DNA from: Cupriavidus pampae
Lineage (GTDB): Bacteria > Pseudomonadota > Gammaproteobacteria > Burkholderiales > Burkholderiaceae
Length of the DNA: 64,000 bases
Assembly: GCF_914271485.1 (NCBI RefSeq)
Contig: NZ_CAJZAG010000009.1
Span: forward strand, 1-64,000
Reading direction: 5' to 3'
Part shown: piece by piece, positions 17,746-27,668 of the stretch
How the letters are laid out: every line of letters begins with the position of its first letter
Numbering within the stretch: position 1 is the stretch's first letter
Translations under genes and position numbers: made by a program
Notes under the pieces: model-generated
Told to the model about the DNA's origin: nothing
Databases searched by the model: none
Seen by the model: the letters and a program-made list of their open reading frames with translations, nothing else

Positions 17746-18642
17746 GTGCCGCATAAGTTACCGCCGTTGAATGCCTTGCGCATCTTCGAGGTCGCTGTCC
17801 GCGCAGGCAGCTATTCCGCCGCTGCGCGCGAGTTGCATCTCACGCATGGCGCGGTCAGCCGGCAGATCGAAATTCTGGAGCAATCGCTAGGGCAACCGCT
17901 GTTTATCCGGCAGGGGCAACGCATGGTTCCAACCGTTCATGCGCAGGCGTTCGGCCGCGAGATCAGCGAAGCTTTCGATCACATCAGCGCTGCGTCGGAG
18001 CGCTATGGGCGCATTGCGTCGCGCAAGGTGGTGCGCGTCAACGCGCCGGCCACCTTTGCGATGCGCTGGCTGATTCCCCGCCTCGACGATTTTCGGCAGC
18101 GGCAACCTGACGTGGATGTGCGGGTATCGACGGCATTCAGCAATGAGGCGGGATTTCCGGGGACTTTCGATGTTGCGATCCGGCGCACGCTGGAGCGTGG
18201 TGAACAGTTCGAATGTGTGCCGGTTTTTACCGAGTACCAGACCGTCATCGTCAGCCCCGCGTTGCTTGCTCAGGCGCCCGTGCGCGACGTTTCGGACCTG
18301 GCTGACGCGATGCTGCTATACACCGAGACTCGCCCCGGTAGTTGGGAGTCATGGCTGCAACAGGCGGGCCATGCATCGATGCGGCCGGTGCGCACGCTGC
18401 GCTTCGATCATTTTTTTGTCACGCTGCAAGCCGTCGTAGACAGTATGGGCTTTGCCATCGGGACGTTCCCCACGCTTGCCGCGGATTTGGTCGCCGGACG
18501 AATTGCCACGCCGTTTGGCGACACCCGGGCAGCCGGAAATACCTATCACGCGCTGGTGCCTCGGGATGCGGACAAGCCGCTGCACCTGCGCGCGTTCGTG
18601 GAATGGCTTGCCATGCAAGGCAAGGACGAGAATCCCGGCTGA
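17746..18642 (+). CDS. LysR-type regulator of the phosphonoacetate operon
   Basis: A 298-residue regulator of the GcvA/AmpR-like LysR branch starting LPPLNALRIFEVAVRAGS, with helix-turn-helix SAAARELHLTHGAVSRQIE at about 25-43. It begins at GTG 17746 behind AGGA (17732-17735). It is divergent from phnA with a strong palindrome between them, the same arrangement as phnR-phnA in Pseudomonas. It is expected to activate phnA and the carrier in response to phosphonoacetate; this is inference from context. Confidence 0.85.
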   Translation: MPHKLPPLNALRIFEVAVRAGSYSAAARELHLTHGAVSRQIEILEQSLGQPLFIRQGQRMVPTVHAQAFGREISEAFDHISAASERYGRIASRKVVRVNAPATFAMRWLIPRLDDFRQRQPDVDVRVSTAFSNEAGFPGTFDVAIRRTLERGEQFECVPVFTEYQTVIVSPALLAQAPVRDVSDLADAMLLYTETRPGSWESWLQQAGHASMRPVRTLRFDHFFVTLQAVVDSMGFAIGTFPTLAADLVAGRIATPFGDTRAAGNTYHALVPRDADKPLHLRAFVEWLAMQGKDENPG

Positions 18643-18700
18643 GGAAAACCTGTGAGGCTTGAGTGTGCCGCACCTCTATCAGGCCTTCGTCACAGCCGCA

Positions 18701-20230
18701 TCATGGCTTCGCATCCGATTTTTTCGGAAAGAGAATCTGTTCCTTGATGACGCTGCCTGGCGTCACGCCCTGACCCCACGGTACCTCCCAGCGGGGGCTG
18801 TCCGACGCGCCAAGCAGCGATCTCAACTCTTGCATCTTCGCCGGCATGACGGGAGCCAGAAGGTTGGATACGGCATAGAGTCCTTCGAGCAAGGTATAGA
18901 GAACCGTGTCGAGCCGTCCCGCCAAGCTGGGGGACTTTGCCAGTGTCCATGGGGCACTACGCGCCGCGTAAGCGTTAAGGTGTTTCACCAGGGACATCAC
19001 GTGCTTCACAGCGTCGCCGATCTTCATCTCATCGACCAGACTCAACACGAGATCAGGTAGCTCGCCAGCTCGCGCGATAATCTCGTGCTCGGCAGCGTCA
19101 TAGGCTTGTGCCGCCGGCACCAGGCCATCGCGATACTTTGTCACCATGGCCAACGTACGGGCTGCGAGATTCCCCAGATCGTCGGCCAAGTTGTGGTTCA
19201 ACCGTTGTTCGATGACCGCATTGCTGATGATGCCATCGAGCCCGAAACTGACCTCGCTGACCAGCGTATAGCGCAATGCATCGACGCCATAGATCTCGGC
19301 TGCCTCGAGAGGATCGACGCCATTGCCCAAGGACTTGCTCATCTTGCGGCCATCGGCGCCGAGCAGGTGTCCCGACACGTGCAGACGCTGGTAGGGCTCG
19401 ATGCCTAACGCATGGGTCATGCTCAGCCAGAAAAGGGTGTGTGTGCGGAGGATGTCTTTGCCGATCACATGCCGCGTGGAGGGCCAATACTCGGTGAACG
19501 TCTGCTGATCGGGATAGCCGAGCGGCGACACGTAGCTGAGAAGGGCGTCGAACCACACGTACGTGACGTGTTTATCGTCCCACGGAATTGGGATGCCCCA
19601 ATCGAGACGCTCGATCGGGCGGGAGATACTCAGGTCGCCAATCGGCTCCTCCAGCAGCTTGAGTATCTCGTTGCGGTAATGCGGTGGGTGGATCAGGTCT
19701 GGACTGCCCTCCAGCAGGTTCCTCATCCATTCACGGTGGGCCTCCATGCGGAAGAAGTAATTCGGCTCGCGCCGCGGTACCGGCGGGTCCTTGTCTTCGG
19801 GAAGTTTTCCGTCTACCAGTTCCTTGTCGGTGACAAAGCGCTCCTGACCCACCGAGTAGAGGCCTTCGTACTCCGCAAGATAGATGTCCCCGGCCTGATA
19901 AAGCTTGGTCAGACAGTCGGACACGACGCGCGCATGCGCGGGCGAGCTCGTGCGAACGAATTGGTCCGGTTCCACCGCCAGACGTCGCCACGCATCTTCG
20001 AACGTGCGTGCATGCCGCGCTGCAAACGCGGCGGGGGGCTCGTTGGCCAGCATGGCAGCCTTGGCAATTTTCTCGCCGTGTTCATCGGCGCCAGTGAGGA
20101 GGATGACGTCGTCTCCGGCAGCACGACGATAGCGAGCCATGATGTCCGCGTGAATGCTCGCATAAGCATGGCCGAGGTGGGGGCGGTCGTTCACATAGTA
20201 GATTGGCGTCGTGATGTATCGGTGGGGCAT
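18701..20230 (-). CDS. methionyl-tRNA synthetase, short form without zinc-knuckle cysteines
   Basis: A 509-residue class I synthetase charging tRNA-Met. The signature sequences are PHLGH (17-21) and KMSKS (296-300); KHVTYVWFDALLSYVSPLG is family-typical. There is no C-terminal EMAP tRNA-binding domain, unlike the long proteobacterial MetG, so it resembles the short type common in Gram-positive bacteria and found as a second copy in some genomes. The connective-peptide knuckle region (about 124-156) has no Cys; the protein's only Cys is near residue 106, so it should not bind structural zinc. Its leader carries an attenuator-like hairpin ending 15 bases before the start. Probably a secondary copy; a housekeeping copy would be elsewhere. 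Confidence 0.85.
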   Translation of the reverse strand: MPHRYITTPIYYVNDRPHLGHAYASIHADIMARYRRAAGDDVILLTGADEHGEKIAKAAMLANEPPAAFAARHARTFEDAWRRLAVEPDQFVRTSSPAHARVVSDCLTKLYQAGDIYLAEYEGLYSVGQERFVTDKELVDGKLPEDKDPPVPRREPNYFFRMEAHREWMRNLLEGSPDLIHPPHYRNEILKLLEEPIGDLSISRPIERLDWGIPIPWDDKHVTYVWFDALLSYVSPLGYPDQQTFTEYWPSTRHVIGKDILRTHTLFWLSMTHALGIEPYQRLHVSGHLLGADGRKMSKSLGNGVDPLEAAEIYGVDALRYTLVSEVSFGLDGIISNAVIEQRLNHNLADDLGNLAARTLAMVTKYRDGLVPAAQAYDAAEHEIIARAGELPDLVLSLVDEMKIGDAVKHVMSLVKHLNAYAARSAPWTLAKSPSLAGRLDTVLYTLLEGLYAVSNLLAPVMPAKMQELRSLLGASDSPRWEVPWGQGVTPGSVIKEQILFPKKSDAKP

Positions 20231-20245
20231 ATCCTCAGCTCCAAT

Positions 20246-20345
20246 AAAAAAGGGACGCCCGCGGCGTCCCTTTTTCTGAAAAACAAAAGCTCTAGCGCCT
20301 GGGAGGAGGTCCTTCCAAGGGCATACGCATCGAGCGAAGAGCTTT
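20246..20345 (-). promoter_or_regulatory. attenuator-like leader of the methionyl-tRNA synthetase gene
   Basis: Read on the minus strand, GGGACGCC (20270-20263) and its complement (20259-20252) form an eight-base stem with a three-base loop, flanked by A and T runs that extend it and end in six T (20251-20246). Only TTGGAGCTGAGGAT-like ribosome-binding sequence separates it from ATG 20230, so a promoter cannot fit after it and every transcript must cross it. Upstream, AAAGCTCT (20345-20338) can pair with AGAGCTTT (20293-20286), enclosing a 12-codon open frame. This is the layout of a conditional terminator. It could also end the upstream ABC operon. Confidence 0.55.
20292..20330 (-). CDS. possible leader peptide MRMPLEGPPPRR
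   Basis: A 12-codon frame starts at ATG 20330 and stops at TAG 20292, within the loop of the upstream stem and overlapping its 3' arm. Two of the first three codons are Met and three Pro codons follow in a row, both of which could stall ribosomes. No convincing ribosome binding site is visible, so translation is uncertain. Confidence 0.2.
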   Translation of the reverse strand: MRMPLEGPPPRR

Positions 20346-20490
20346 GTCAGTTCTAACCAGCATTGAATTCAAATCCAGCCAAGAATCGCGGAAGCGATAG
20401 GTGGTTTATCGTGCCAGCTAACTTTGTACTTGTCCAGCGTGGCGGCGGCCTAGGCAACCGGCGGCGTCCCTCGCATAGCCCCCGGGGTAC

Positions 20491-21369
20491 CTACTCTTTG
20501 ACCGCGCCGGTCATCCCGGACACGTAGTACTCCACAAAAAACGAATACACCACCGCCACCGGCAGCGAGCCGAGCAGCGCGCCGGCCATCAGTGCGCCCC
20601 AGTGATAGACGTCACCCTCGACCAGTTCCGTGACGATGCCGACCGGTACGGTCTTCACCTCCGATGACGAGATGAAGGTCAGCGCATAGATAAATTCATT
20701 CCATGACAGGGTGAACGCAAAAATGCCTGCCGAGATCAGGCCCGGCACTGCCAGCGGAAGGATGATCTTGATCAGAATCTCCCAACGGGTGGCACCGTCG
20801 ATAAGCGCGCATTCCTCGAGCTCGTAGGGAATTGACCGGAAATAGCCCATCAGCAGCCACGTGCAGAACGGGATCAAGAACGTCGGGTAGGTCAGGATCA
20901 GCGCCCAGCGGGTATCGAACAACCCCAGCTGAAACACGATAGAGGCTAGCGGGATGAACAGGATGGACGGTGGAATCAGATAGGCAAGGAAGATCGCGAG
21001 TCCCACCTGTTTCGCGCCCTGAAAGCGCAGGCGCTCGATCGAATAGGCTGCCAGCACGCTGGCGGCGAGGGAGGCGAACGTGGACACCGTAGAAATGATT
21101 ACGGTATTCAGCAGCCAGGCTGGGTATGGCGTGTCGAACAGCAGCTTCTTGAAGTGGGCCAATGTCGGCTTGATCACGATCAGTGGGTTCGCGCTTTGCA
21201 TCAACAGCTCGCCGTCGGGCTTGAACGCCGTAATGGCCATCCAGTAGAACGGGAACAGCAATACGAAGAGGAAGATGCCGATGGGGATATAAAGCGTGAC
21301 CCAGCGCCGCGGAATGGACTGTAGATACTCCATCCCCGCCTGTTCGTTTTCGATGGCCGTCGCTTTCAC
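20491..21369 (-). CDS. sugar ABC transporter permease, MalG/UgpE type
   Basis: A 292-residue CUT1-family inner-membrane permease with about six membrane segments and the EAA loop ECALIDGATRWEILIKIILPLAVPG near residues 185-210. GTG 21369 overlaps the upstream permease stop by four bases (GTGA), which indicates coupling; an ATG at 21333 is an alternative start. It is the last gene of the importer operon and pairs with the MalF-like permease. Overlap, order and family make the assignment firm; the sugar is unknown. Confidence 0.9.
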   Translation of the reverse strand: MKATAIENEQAGMEYLQSIPRRWVTLYIPIGIFLFVLLFPFYWMAITAFKPDGELLMQSANPLIVIKPTLAHFKKLLFDTPYPAWLLNTVIISTVSTFASLAASVLAAYSIERLRFQGAKQVGLAIFLAYLIPPSILFIPLASIVFQLGLFDTRWALILTYPTFLIPFCTWLLMGYFRSIPYELEECALIDGATRWEILIKIILPLAVPGLISAGIFAFTLSWNEFIYALTFISSSEVKTVPVGIVTELVEGDVYHWGALMAGALLGSLPVAVVYSFFVEYYVSGMTGAVKE

Positions 21370-22265
21370 TTGTCACCCCCTTGTTGCCAGGCGCGTCGCT
21401 GCAGTCCGAAGTATGAAAACATGATGGCCGCGAGCAGGAACGGCACCATCATCGTGGCCAGTGCCGCGCCTTCACCGAGGGAGCCGCCCGGAATCGCCCG
21501 CTGAAAGGATAGCGTCGCCATCAGGTGCGTGGCATTGAGCGGACCACCACGCGTGAGCACATAGATCAGTTGAAAGTCGGTGAAGGTGAACAGCACCGAA
21601 AAGGTCATCACCACGGCGATGATTGGCGTAAGTAATGGTAGGGTGATATAGCGGAATTGCTGCCATGGCGTGACCCCATCGATCGACGCGGCCTCGTACA
21701 GCGAAGGGGAAATCGTCTGCAGGCCCGCCAGCAGCGAGATGGCGACGAATGGAATGCCGCGCCAGACGTTGGCGGCGATCGTCGAGAATCTGGCCAGCCA
21801 TGGGTCTCCGAGAAAGTCGATATAGCGGTCAATGAGCCCCAGCCTGACCAGCGTCCAGCTGATCACGGAAAACTGTGCGTCATAGATCCACCAGAAGGCC
21901 AGCGCCGACAGCGCCGTCGGCACGATCCACGGCAACAGCACCACCGCGCGAAAAAACGATTTGAATGGCAGGTTTCGATTGAGCAGCAGCGCGAGCCACA
22001 GACCGAGCGCGAACTTCAGCACACTGGCAATCAGCGTATAGAAGACGGTGTTGAACAGCGCAAGCTGTGAGATCGAATCGCTGGCAAGGTAGCTGTAGTT
22101 TTCGATGCCGATCCACTCGCCGGCGCGGCCGATCTTGGCATCCGTAAAGCCCAGCCACACGCCGAGTCCGAGCGGGTAAGTGAGGAACACCAGCAGCAAC
22201 AGCGCGGTGGGCAACATGAACAGCAGCCCCAGCGCATGACGGTTGTTTGACAGGCGGGACAGCAT
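21366..22265 (-). CDS. sugar ABC transporter permease, MalF/UgpA type
   Basis: A 299-residue CUT1-family permease with about six membrane segments, the first at about 13-35, and the EAA loop EAASIDGVTPWQQFRYITLP near 195-215. AAGGAGAG precedes ATG 22265. It forms a heterodimer with the following permease and receives substrate from the binding protein encoded just upstream. The EAA loop contacts the ATPase encoded at 23682-24770. Confidence 0.9.
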   Translation of the reverse strand: MLSRLSNNRHALGLLFMLPTALLLLVFLTYPLGLGVWLGFTDAKIGRAGEWIGIENYSYLASDSISQLALFNTVFYTLIASVLKFALGLWLALLLNRNLPFKSFFRAVVLLPWIVPTALSALAFWWIYDAQFSVISWTLVRLGLIDRYIDFLGDPWLARFSTIAANVWRGIPFVAISLLAGLQTISPSLYEAASIDGVTPWQQFRYITLPLLTPIIAVVMTFSVLFTFTDFQLIYVLTRGGPLNATHLMATLSFQRAIPGGSLGEGAALATMMVPFLLAAIMFSYFGLQRRAWQQGGDK

Positions 22266-22334
22266 GGCTCTCCTTTGGCTGCCGCTGCGACGCGCAGTGC
22301 GTCGCAGCGGGTTCCTCCATGACGCGCGTACGGG

Positions 22335-23654
22335 CTAAGCCTTGTAGTAGCGCGCGGCACGCTGCGCCGCGCGTGCCGCGGCTTCCTTCGGCGTCCTTGA
22401 GCCGCTGGCCGCCTCCGCCACCATATCGAGCACGATATAGTCGGCCATCGACGCCGCCGACGCGGTGCCTAGCGGGCCAGCATGCCCGTTGTCGAGCATC
22501 AGCGATGCCGCGTCGCGGTAGACCGTGTGCTTGGGATCAGAGGTCCAGATCGGATTCGATTCGTAGGCCTTGAGCGGCTGGCTCACATATCCGATAGCGG
22601 CCTCCATCCACGGGTTGTATTGTTCAGGCTCCATCATGAATTGCAGATAGGCCTTGGCGGCGTTCGGGTACTTGCAGTATTTGAACACCATCATCTGGGT
22701 GATCTGCATCAACTCGGTCGACTTGCCGCTGGACCCGACCGGAAAATGAGCGTGCTGGATATCACGCGCCATCTCCTGCAACTTCGGCTCCTTCGAATTC
22801 TTGGCCGCGTAGTAGACCGAGATGCCGTTGGCGGTCAGGCTGATCTGACCGTCGAGGAAGGCCTTGTTGTTCGACGGGTCCTGCCAGGACAGCGTGCCTG
22901 GTACGAACGTCGCGTATAGCTGTTTGGCGTACTCGAGCGCGGCCCAGGTCTCGGGCGAATTGACCACGACCTTGCCCTTGCCGTCGACGAGCATGCCGCC
23001 GTGCGACCAAAGAAGCCAGTGCGCCCAGTTGTTGCCATCACCGACGGCTTTGCCGAGTGCGAAGCCGCACGGCGTGCCTTTGGCTTTCAGCGCCTGGCAT
23101 AGCTTCAGGAAGCCGGCGGTGTCCTTGGGAATCGCCTCGAAGCCCGCGGCCTTTACGTGGCTCTCGCGATAGACCAACGCGTTCCCCACCACGCCGAGCG
23201 GCAGCGCGATCCACTTGCCGCTGTGCATGCCGTATTTCCTGCACACGTCGTACCAGCCGCCATGCTTGCCGCCGAGATAGGTTGCCACGTCGCTGACATC
23301 GACGAGCTTGTCGGGATATTGCTGTGGATCATCGAACCATCCCAGCACGATATCTGGACCGGTGCCTACGCTGGCGGCCACTGCTGCCTTGGGGCGCACG
23401 TCTTCCCAGCCTTCGTTGTCGACGCGTACCTCCACGCCGGTCTGTTCGGTGAATTTCTTCGTATTCGCCATCCACAGATCTTCGTCGCCCTGCACAAACC
23501 GCTTCCAGCGCAGGATGCGTAGCTTGGCGTCCGCTTCGGGCTTGTACTGCAATGCGGTGGCGGCTTGCGCGTGGCCGCCCAGTGTCGCGGTGGCCGCCAG
23601 CGCCGCGGTGGATACGATGAAGTCGCGCCTTGAGAAGTTACCGGAATTGTTCAT
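22335..23654 (-). CDS. sugar-binding protein of ABC transporter, Tat signal
   Basis: A 439-residue extracytoplasmic solute-binding protein of family 1. The N-terminus MNNSGNFSRRDFIVSTAALA carries a twin-arginine motif (RRDFIV) followed by a hydrophobic stretch and an AQAA cleavage site near residue 32, so export is probably through Tat. The mature part has the sugar-binding-protein pattern (WLLWSHGGMLVDGKGK, YLQFMMEPEQYNPWMEAAIG). It lies between the ATPase and permease genes. The ligand is probably a sugar or aldonate, given the linked dehydratase. Confidence 0.88.
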   Translation of the reverse strand: MNNSGNFSRRDFIVSTAALAATATLGGHAQAATALQYKPEADAKLRILRWKRFVQGDEDLWMANTKKFTEQTGVEVRVDNEGWEDVRPKAAVAASVGTGPDIVLGWFDDPQQYPDKLVDVSDVATYLGGKHGGWYDVCRKYGMHSGKWIALPLGVVGNALVYRESHVKAAGFEAIPKDTAGFLKLCQALKAKGTPCGFALGKAVGDGNNWAHWLLWSHGGMLVDGKGKVVVNSPETWAALEYAKQLYATFVPGTLSWQDPSNNKAFLDGQISLTANGISVYYAAKNSKEPKLQEMARDIQHAHFPVGSSGKSTELMQITQMMVFKYCKYPNAAKAYLQFMMEPEQYNPWMEAAIGYVSQPLKAYESNPIWTSDPKHTVYRDAASLMLDNGHAGPLGTASAASMADYIVLDMVAEAASGSRTPKEAAARAAQRAARYYKA

Positions 23655-23681
23655 TGCTCTTGTCTCCTCTATGTTGACGGG

Positions 23682-24770
<1,089 letters not shown>

Positions 24771-24816
24771 GCGCTCCGCCTCCTTTGTCTCGCGTGGTCT
24801 CGCTCTTCTGGACTGG

Positions 24817-26553
24817 CTAATGATTGTCTTTGGGTACGCCGGCGCCGCTCTTGCCGACCAGGAAGTCCAGGTCGGCGCCTCGGTTGGCCTGCTGCACGTG
24901 GTCGAAGTAAAGCCGCGTCCAACCGCGCTCCATCGGCGCCTGCGGCGGTTGCCACGCGGCGCGCCGCCGCGCCAGCTCGTCGTCGCTCACGTGCAGATGG
25001 AGCTTGCGAGCTTCGACGTCGAGTTCCACGAGGTCGCCGTCCTCCACCAGCGCCAGCGGCCCACCGGCGGCGGCTTCCGGAGCCACGTGAAGCACCACGG
25101 TGCCGTACGCGGTGCCGCTCATGCGCGCGTCGGAGATGCGTACCATGTCGGTAATGCCATTGCGCAGCAGCTTGGGCGGCAGCGGCATGTTGCCGGCCTC
25201 GGCCATGCCCGGATAGCCCCGAGGGCCGCAGTTCTTCAGGACCAGCACACAGTGTTCGTCGACGTCGAGCGTTTCGTCGTCGAGCCGCTCATGCATGTGG
25301 TCGCTGTTCTCGAACACCACGGCGCGTCCGGTATGCCTGAGCAAGGCGGGCGTTGCGGCCGAAGGCTTGATCACAGCCCCGTCCGGGCAAAGGTTGCCGC
25401 GCAGCACGGCAATTCCCGCGTGGGGCTTGAAGGGCGTATCGAAGGCATGGATGACTTCACGGTTCCAGTTCGGCGCGTCCTTGCAGTTTTCCCACAGCGT
25501 CCGGCCATTGACCGTCGGCGCATCGCGCGCGAGCAGCGGCCCCATTTCACGGATCACCGCAGGCAGGCCACCCGCATAGTAGAAGTCTTCCATCAGGTGT
25601 CGGCCCGACGGCTGAAGATCCAGCAGGCAGGGCAGGGCATGGCCGAGGTGGTCCCAGTCATCGAGGTTCAGCTCCACACCGATGCGCCCGGCGATCGCCA
25701 GCAGATGAATGACCGCGTTGGTCGAGCCGCCGATCGCTGCATTGACTTTGATCGCATTCTCGAATGCGGCGCGGGTCAGGATCTTCGACATGACGAGGTT
25801 GTCCTTGACCATCTCTACGATGCGTCGTCCCGACGCCCGCGCGAGAATATTGCGGCGCCCGTCTACGGCCGGAATCGCCGCATTGCCTGGCAGGCTCATG
25901 CCGAGCGATTCGACCATGCAGGCCATCGTGGAAGCAGTCCCCATGGTCATGCAATGGCCGTGAGACCGGTGCATGCAGCTCTCGGCGTCAAAGAAGTCCT
26001 CCTGCGACATGTGTCCCGCGCGGACCTCTTCCGACATCTTCCACACGTCAGTACCGGAGCCCAGTTCCTGCCCGCGGAATTTGCCGCTGAGCATGGGGCC
26101 GCCCGAGACACCAATCGTTGGCAGGTCGCATGATGCGGCGCCCATCATCAGCGCCGGCGTGGTCTTGTCGCAGCCCATCAGCAGCACCACGCCGTCGATG
26201 GGGTTCCCGCGAATCGATTCCTCGACGTCCATGCTGGCCAGGTTGCGGAACAGCATGGCGGTGGGGCGGAGCAAGGTTTCGCCTAAGGACATCACCGGGA
26301 ATTCGAGCGGAAATCCGCCGGCCTCCCACACGCCGGTCTTGACCTGTTGAGCGAGCTCCCGGAAATGGGAATTGCAGGGCGTCAGCTCGGAATAGGTATT
26401 GCAGATGCCAATAACGGGTCGGCCATCGAACTGGTCATGAGGAATGCCGCGATTCTTCAGCCACGAACGATAGATGAATCCGTCTCGGTCTAACCGACCA
26501 AACCAGGCCTGGCTGCGTAGCGCTGGCCAGCTCCGCTTGTCGTCGTTGTCCAC
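24817..26553 (-). CDS. sugar-acid dehydratase, L-arabonate dehydratase-like (IlvD/Edd)
   Basis: A 578-residue IlvD/Edd-family enzyme that dehydrates an aldonate to a 2-keto-3-deoxy acid. The iron-sulfur ligands are in CNTYSELTPC (Cys60), MGCDKTTP (Cys128, with Lys129) and HGHCMTMGTAST (Cys201); these positions are nearly those of the [2Fe-2S] L-arabonate dehydratase of Rhizobium. GTG 26553 is chosen because AGGAGG lies about six bases upstream; the open frame extends to 26751 but without such a site. It heads the operon with the ABC importer, so imported sugar acid or sugar probably ends in this step. The exact substrate (arabonate, fuconate or similar) is not decided. Confidence 0.85.
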   Translation of the reverse strand: MDNDDKRSWPALRSQAWFGRLDRDGFIYRSWLKNRGIPHDQFDGRPVIGICNTYSELTPCNSHFRELAQQVKTGVWEAGGFPLEFPVMSLGETLLRPTAMLFRNLASMDVEESIRGNPIDGVVLLMGCDKTTPALMMGAASCDLPTIGVSGGPMLSGKFRGQELGSGTDVWKMSEEVRAGHMSQEDFFDAESCMHRSHGHCMTMGTASTMACMVESLGMSLPGNAAIPAVDGRRNILARASGRRIVEMVKDNLVMSKILTRAAFENAIKVNAAIGGSTNAVIHLLAIAGRIGVELNLDDWDHLGHALPCLLDLQPSGRHLMEDFYYAGGLPAVIREMGPLLARDAPTVNGRTLWENCKDAPNWNREVIHAFDTPFKPHAGIAVLRGNLCPDGAVIKPSAATPALLRHTGRAVVFENSDHMHERLDDETLDVDEHCVLVLKNCGPRGYPGMAEAGNMPLPPKLLRNGITDMVRISDARMSGTAYGTVVLHVAPEAAAGGPLALVEDGDLVELDVEARKLHLHVSDDELARRRAAWQPPQAPMERGWTRLYFDHVQQANRGADLDFLVGKSGAGVPKDNH

Positions 26554-26656
26554 TCGGGCCTCCTGCGTTCTGCTTCTTATGGGATGCAGATCCGGATACC
26601 CGCGACCACACCGCTGCGCCGCACGCATGCCGAGTCCAAGGCAGTCTAGGTCACGA

Positions 26657-26671
26657 ATTGGTATTACCAAT
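26657..26671. promoter_or_regulatory. FadR/GntR-type palindrome upstream of the dehydratase operon
   Basis: ATTGGTATTACCAAT is a perfect 15-base palindrome with one central base, about 100 bases upstream of the dehydratase start. It fits the TGGTNNNACCA-like consensus of FadR-subfamily GntR regulators. No GntR gene is in the window, so the regulator would be elsewhere; the nearby IclR gene is an alternative. Confidence 0.55.
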
Positions 26672-26732
26672 AATGAGTAGTAACCCGTAGTTGCCTCGTT
26701 TACTGGCGGCGCGGGCAGTTCATCGACTAGCG

Positions 26733-27524
26733 CTAAGCCAAAGCACCCCAATGATTTGTCACCCGCATCAGCGAAGCATGTGGCCCCATTTCGCCGAGCT
26801 CGGCGGATAGATGTTCAGCCGCAGCGCGCACCGGTGCAGCCAGGTCGCGCAGGCGTGTCATCTTTAGTCGGGTGTCGGGCCCCGATATGCCGATTGCGGC
26901 GATGACCGCGCCGGTGCCGTCGAAGATTGGCGCGGCAAGGCCGTTCACGCCCGGGCGCCATTCCCCGCGGTTGATCGCGTAGCCGGCGCGACGCACGCGC
27001 TGCATTTCGTGCAGGAAAGCTTCGGGCTCGGTGATCGTGCGCGTCGTGGCGGCACTCAGGTCGTTCGCGATCTCCGCCAGCCATTGCGGATTGCGGAATG
27101 CCAGCATCGCCTTACCCGTGGCGACGCAATGTGCCTGCGAGCGGCCGCCGATCTGACTATAGGCACGAATCGGATTGGGGCACTCCACCTTGTGGACGTA
27201 GACGACCTCGCGTCCGTCGAGTACCGAAAGGTGGACGGACTCACCCGTGGACTGCATCAGCGCCTCCATCACTGTATCGGCGTGACGTCGCAGATCAAAA
27301 CTCCATAGCGCCGCGGACCCCAGTTCCCACAGTTTGATGGACACCGTGTAACTCGCTGGCGGCACGCGTACGACGTAACGCTCGTCCACCAACGCCTGCA
27401 GCAATCGGTGGGCGCCACTCTTCGGCATGCCCGCAATGACGGCAAGCTCGCTCACGCCGATGGGCTTGCCATGTCGCGCCATGATGTCGAGTAGGTGAAG
27501 ACCCTTGATCAGCGTGTTGTTCAT
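26733..27524 (-). CDS. IclR-family regulator
   Basis: A 263-residue IclR regulator with an N-terminal winged helix (PIGVSELAVIAGMPKSGAHR, about 21-40) and a C-terminal effector domain (KVECPNPIRAYSQIGGRSQ; ATGKAMLAF). It starts at ATG 27524, or four codons earlier at 27536. It is divergent from the CaiB operon (start 27669), which it most likely controls; its stop lies about 180 bases before the dehydratase start on the same strand. The effector is unknown, possibly the acid taken up by the Bug receptor of the operon. Confidence 0.87.
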   Translation of the reverse strand: MNNTLIKGLHLLDIMARHGKPIGVSELAVIAGMPKSGAHRLLQALVDERYVVRVPPASYTVSIKLWELGSAALWSFDLRRHADTVMEALMQSTGESVHLSVLDGREVVYVHKVECPNPIRAYSQIGGRSQAHCVATGKAMLAFRNPQWLAEIANDLSAATTRTITEPEAFLHEMQRVRRAGYAINRGEWRPGVNGLAAPIFDGTGAVIAAIGISGPDTRLKMTRLRDLAAPVRAAAEHLSAELGEMGPHASLMRVTNHWGALA

Positions 27525-27563
27525 GGCTGTGAGCATTGAACACCCGGCAAGGCCCGGGCAACC

Positions 27564-27580
27564 GTTCCAAATTGTAGAAC
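27564..27580. promoter_or_regulatory. candidate IclR operator
   Basis: GTTC (27564-27567) and GAAC (27577-27580) form an inverted repeat nine bases apart between the IclR gene and the CaiB operon. GAACACCC also occurs twice in direct orientation (27538-27545 and 27577-27584). Short imperfect palindromes of this kind are usual for IclR proteins, but the match is weak. Confidence 0.3.
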
Positions 27581-27668
27581 ACCCACGTCAAAATAAGGAA
27601 CGGCTCTAGACTCGGTTGCAACGGCGTACCCCTCACGTCTCACACACGGACGACGAAGACACCACACC

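Noticed and set aside
20230..20345. T-box riboswitch before the methionyl-tRNA synthetase gene
   Set aside because: The terminator arm GGGACG/CGTCCC resembles T-box terminators, but the conserved AGGGTGGNACCGCG element and a specifier stem are not visible.
24817..26553. Dihydroxy-acid dehydratase IlvD of branched amino acid synthesis
   Set aside because: Linked to a sugar importer and with cysteine positions matching L-arabonate dehydratase; biosynthetic ilv neighbours are absent.
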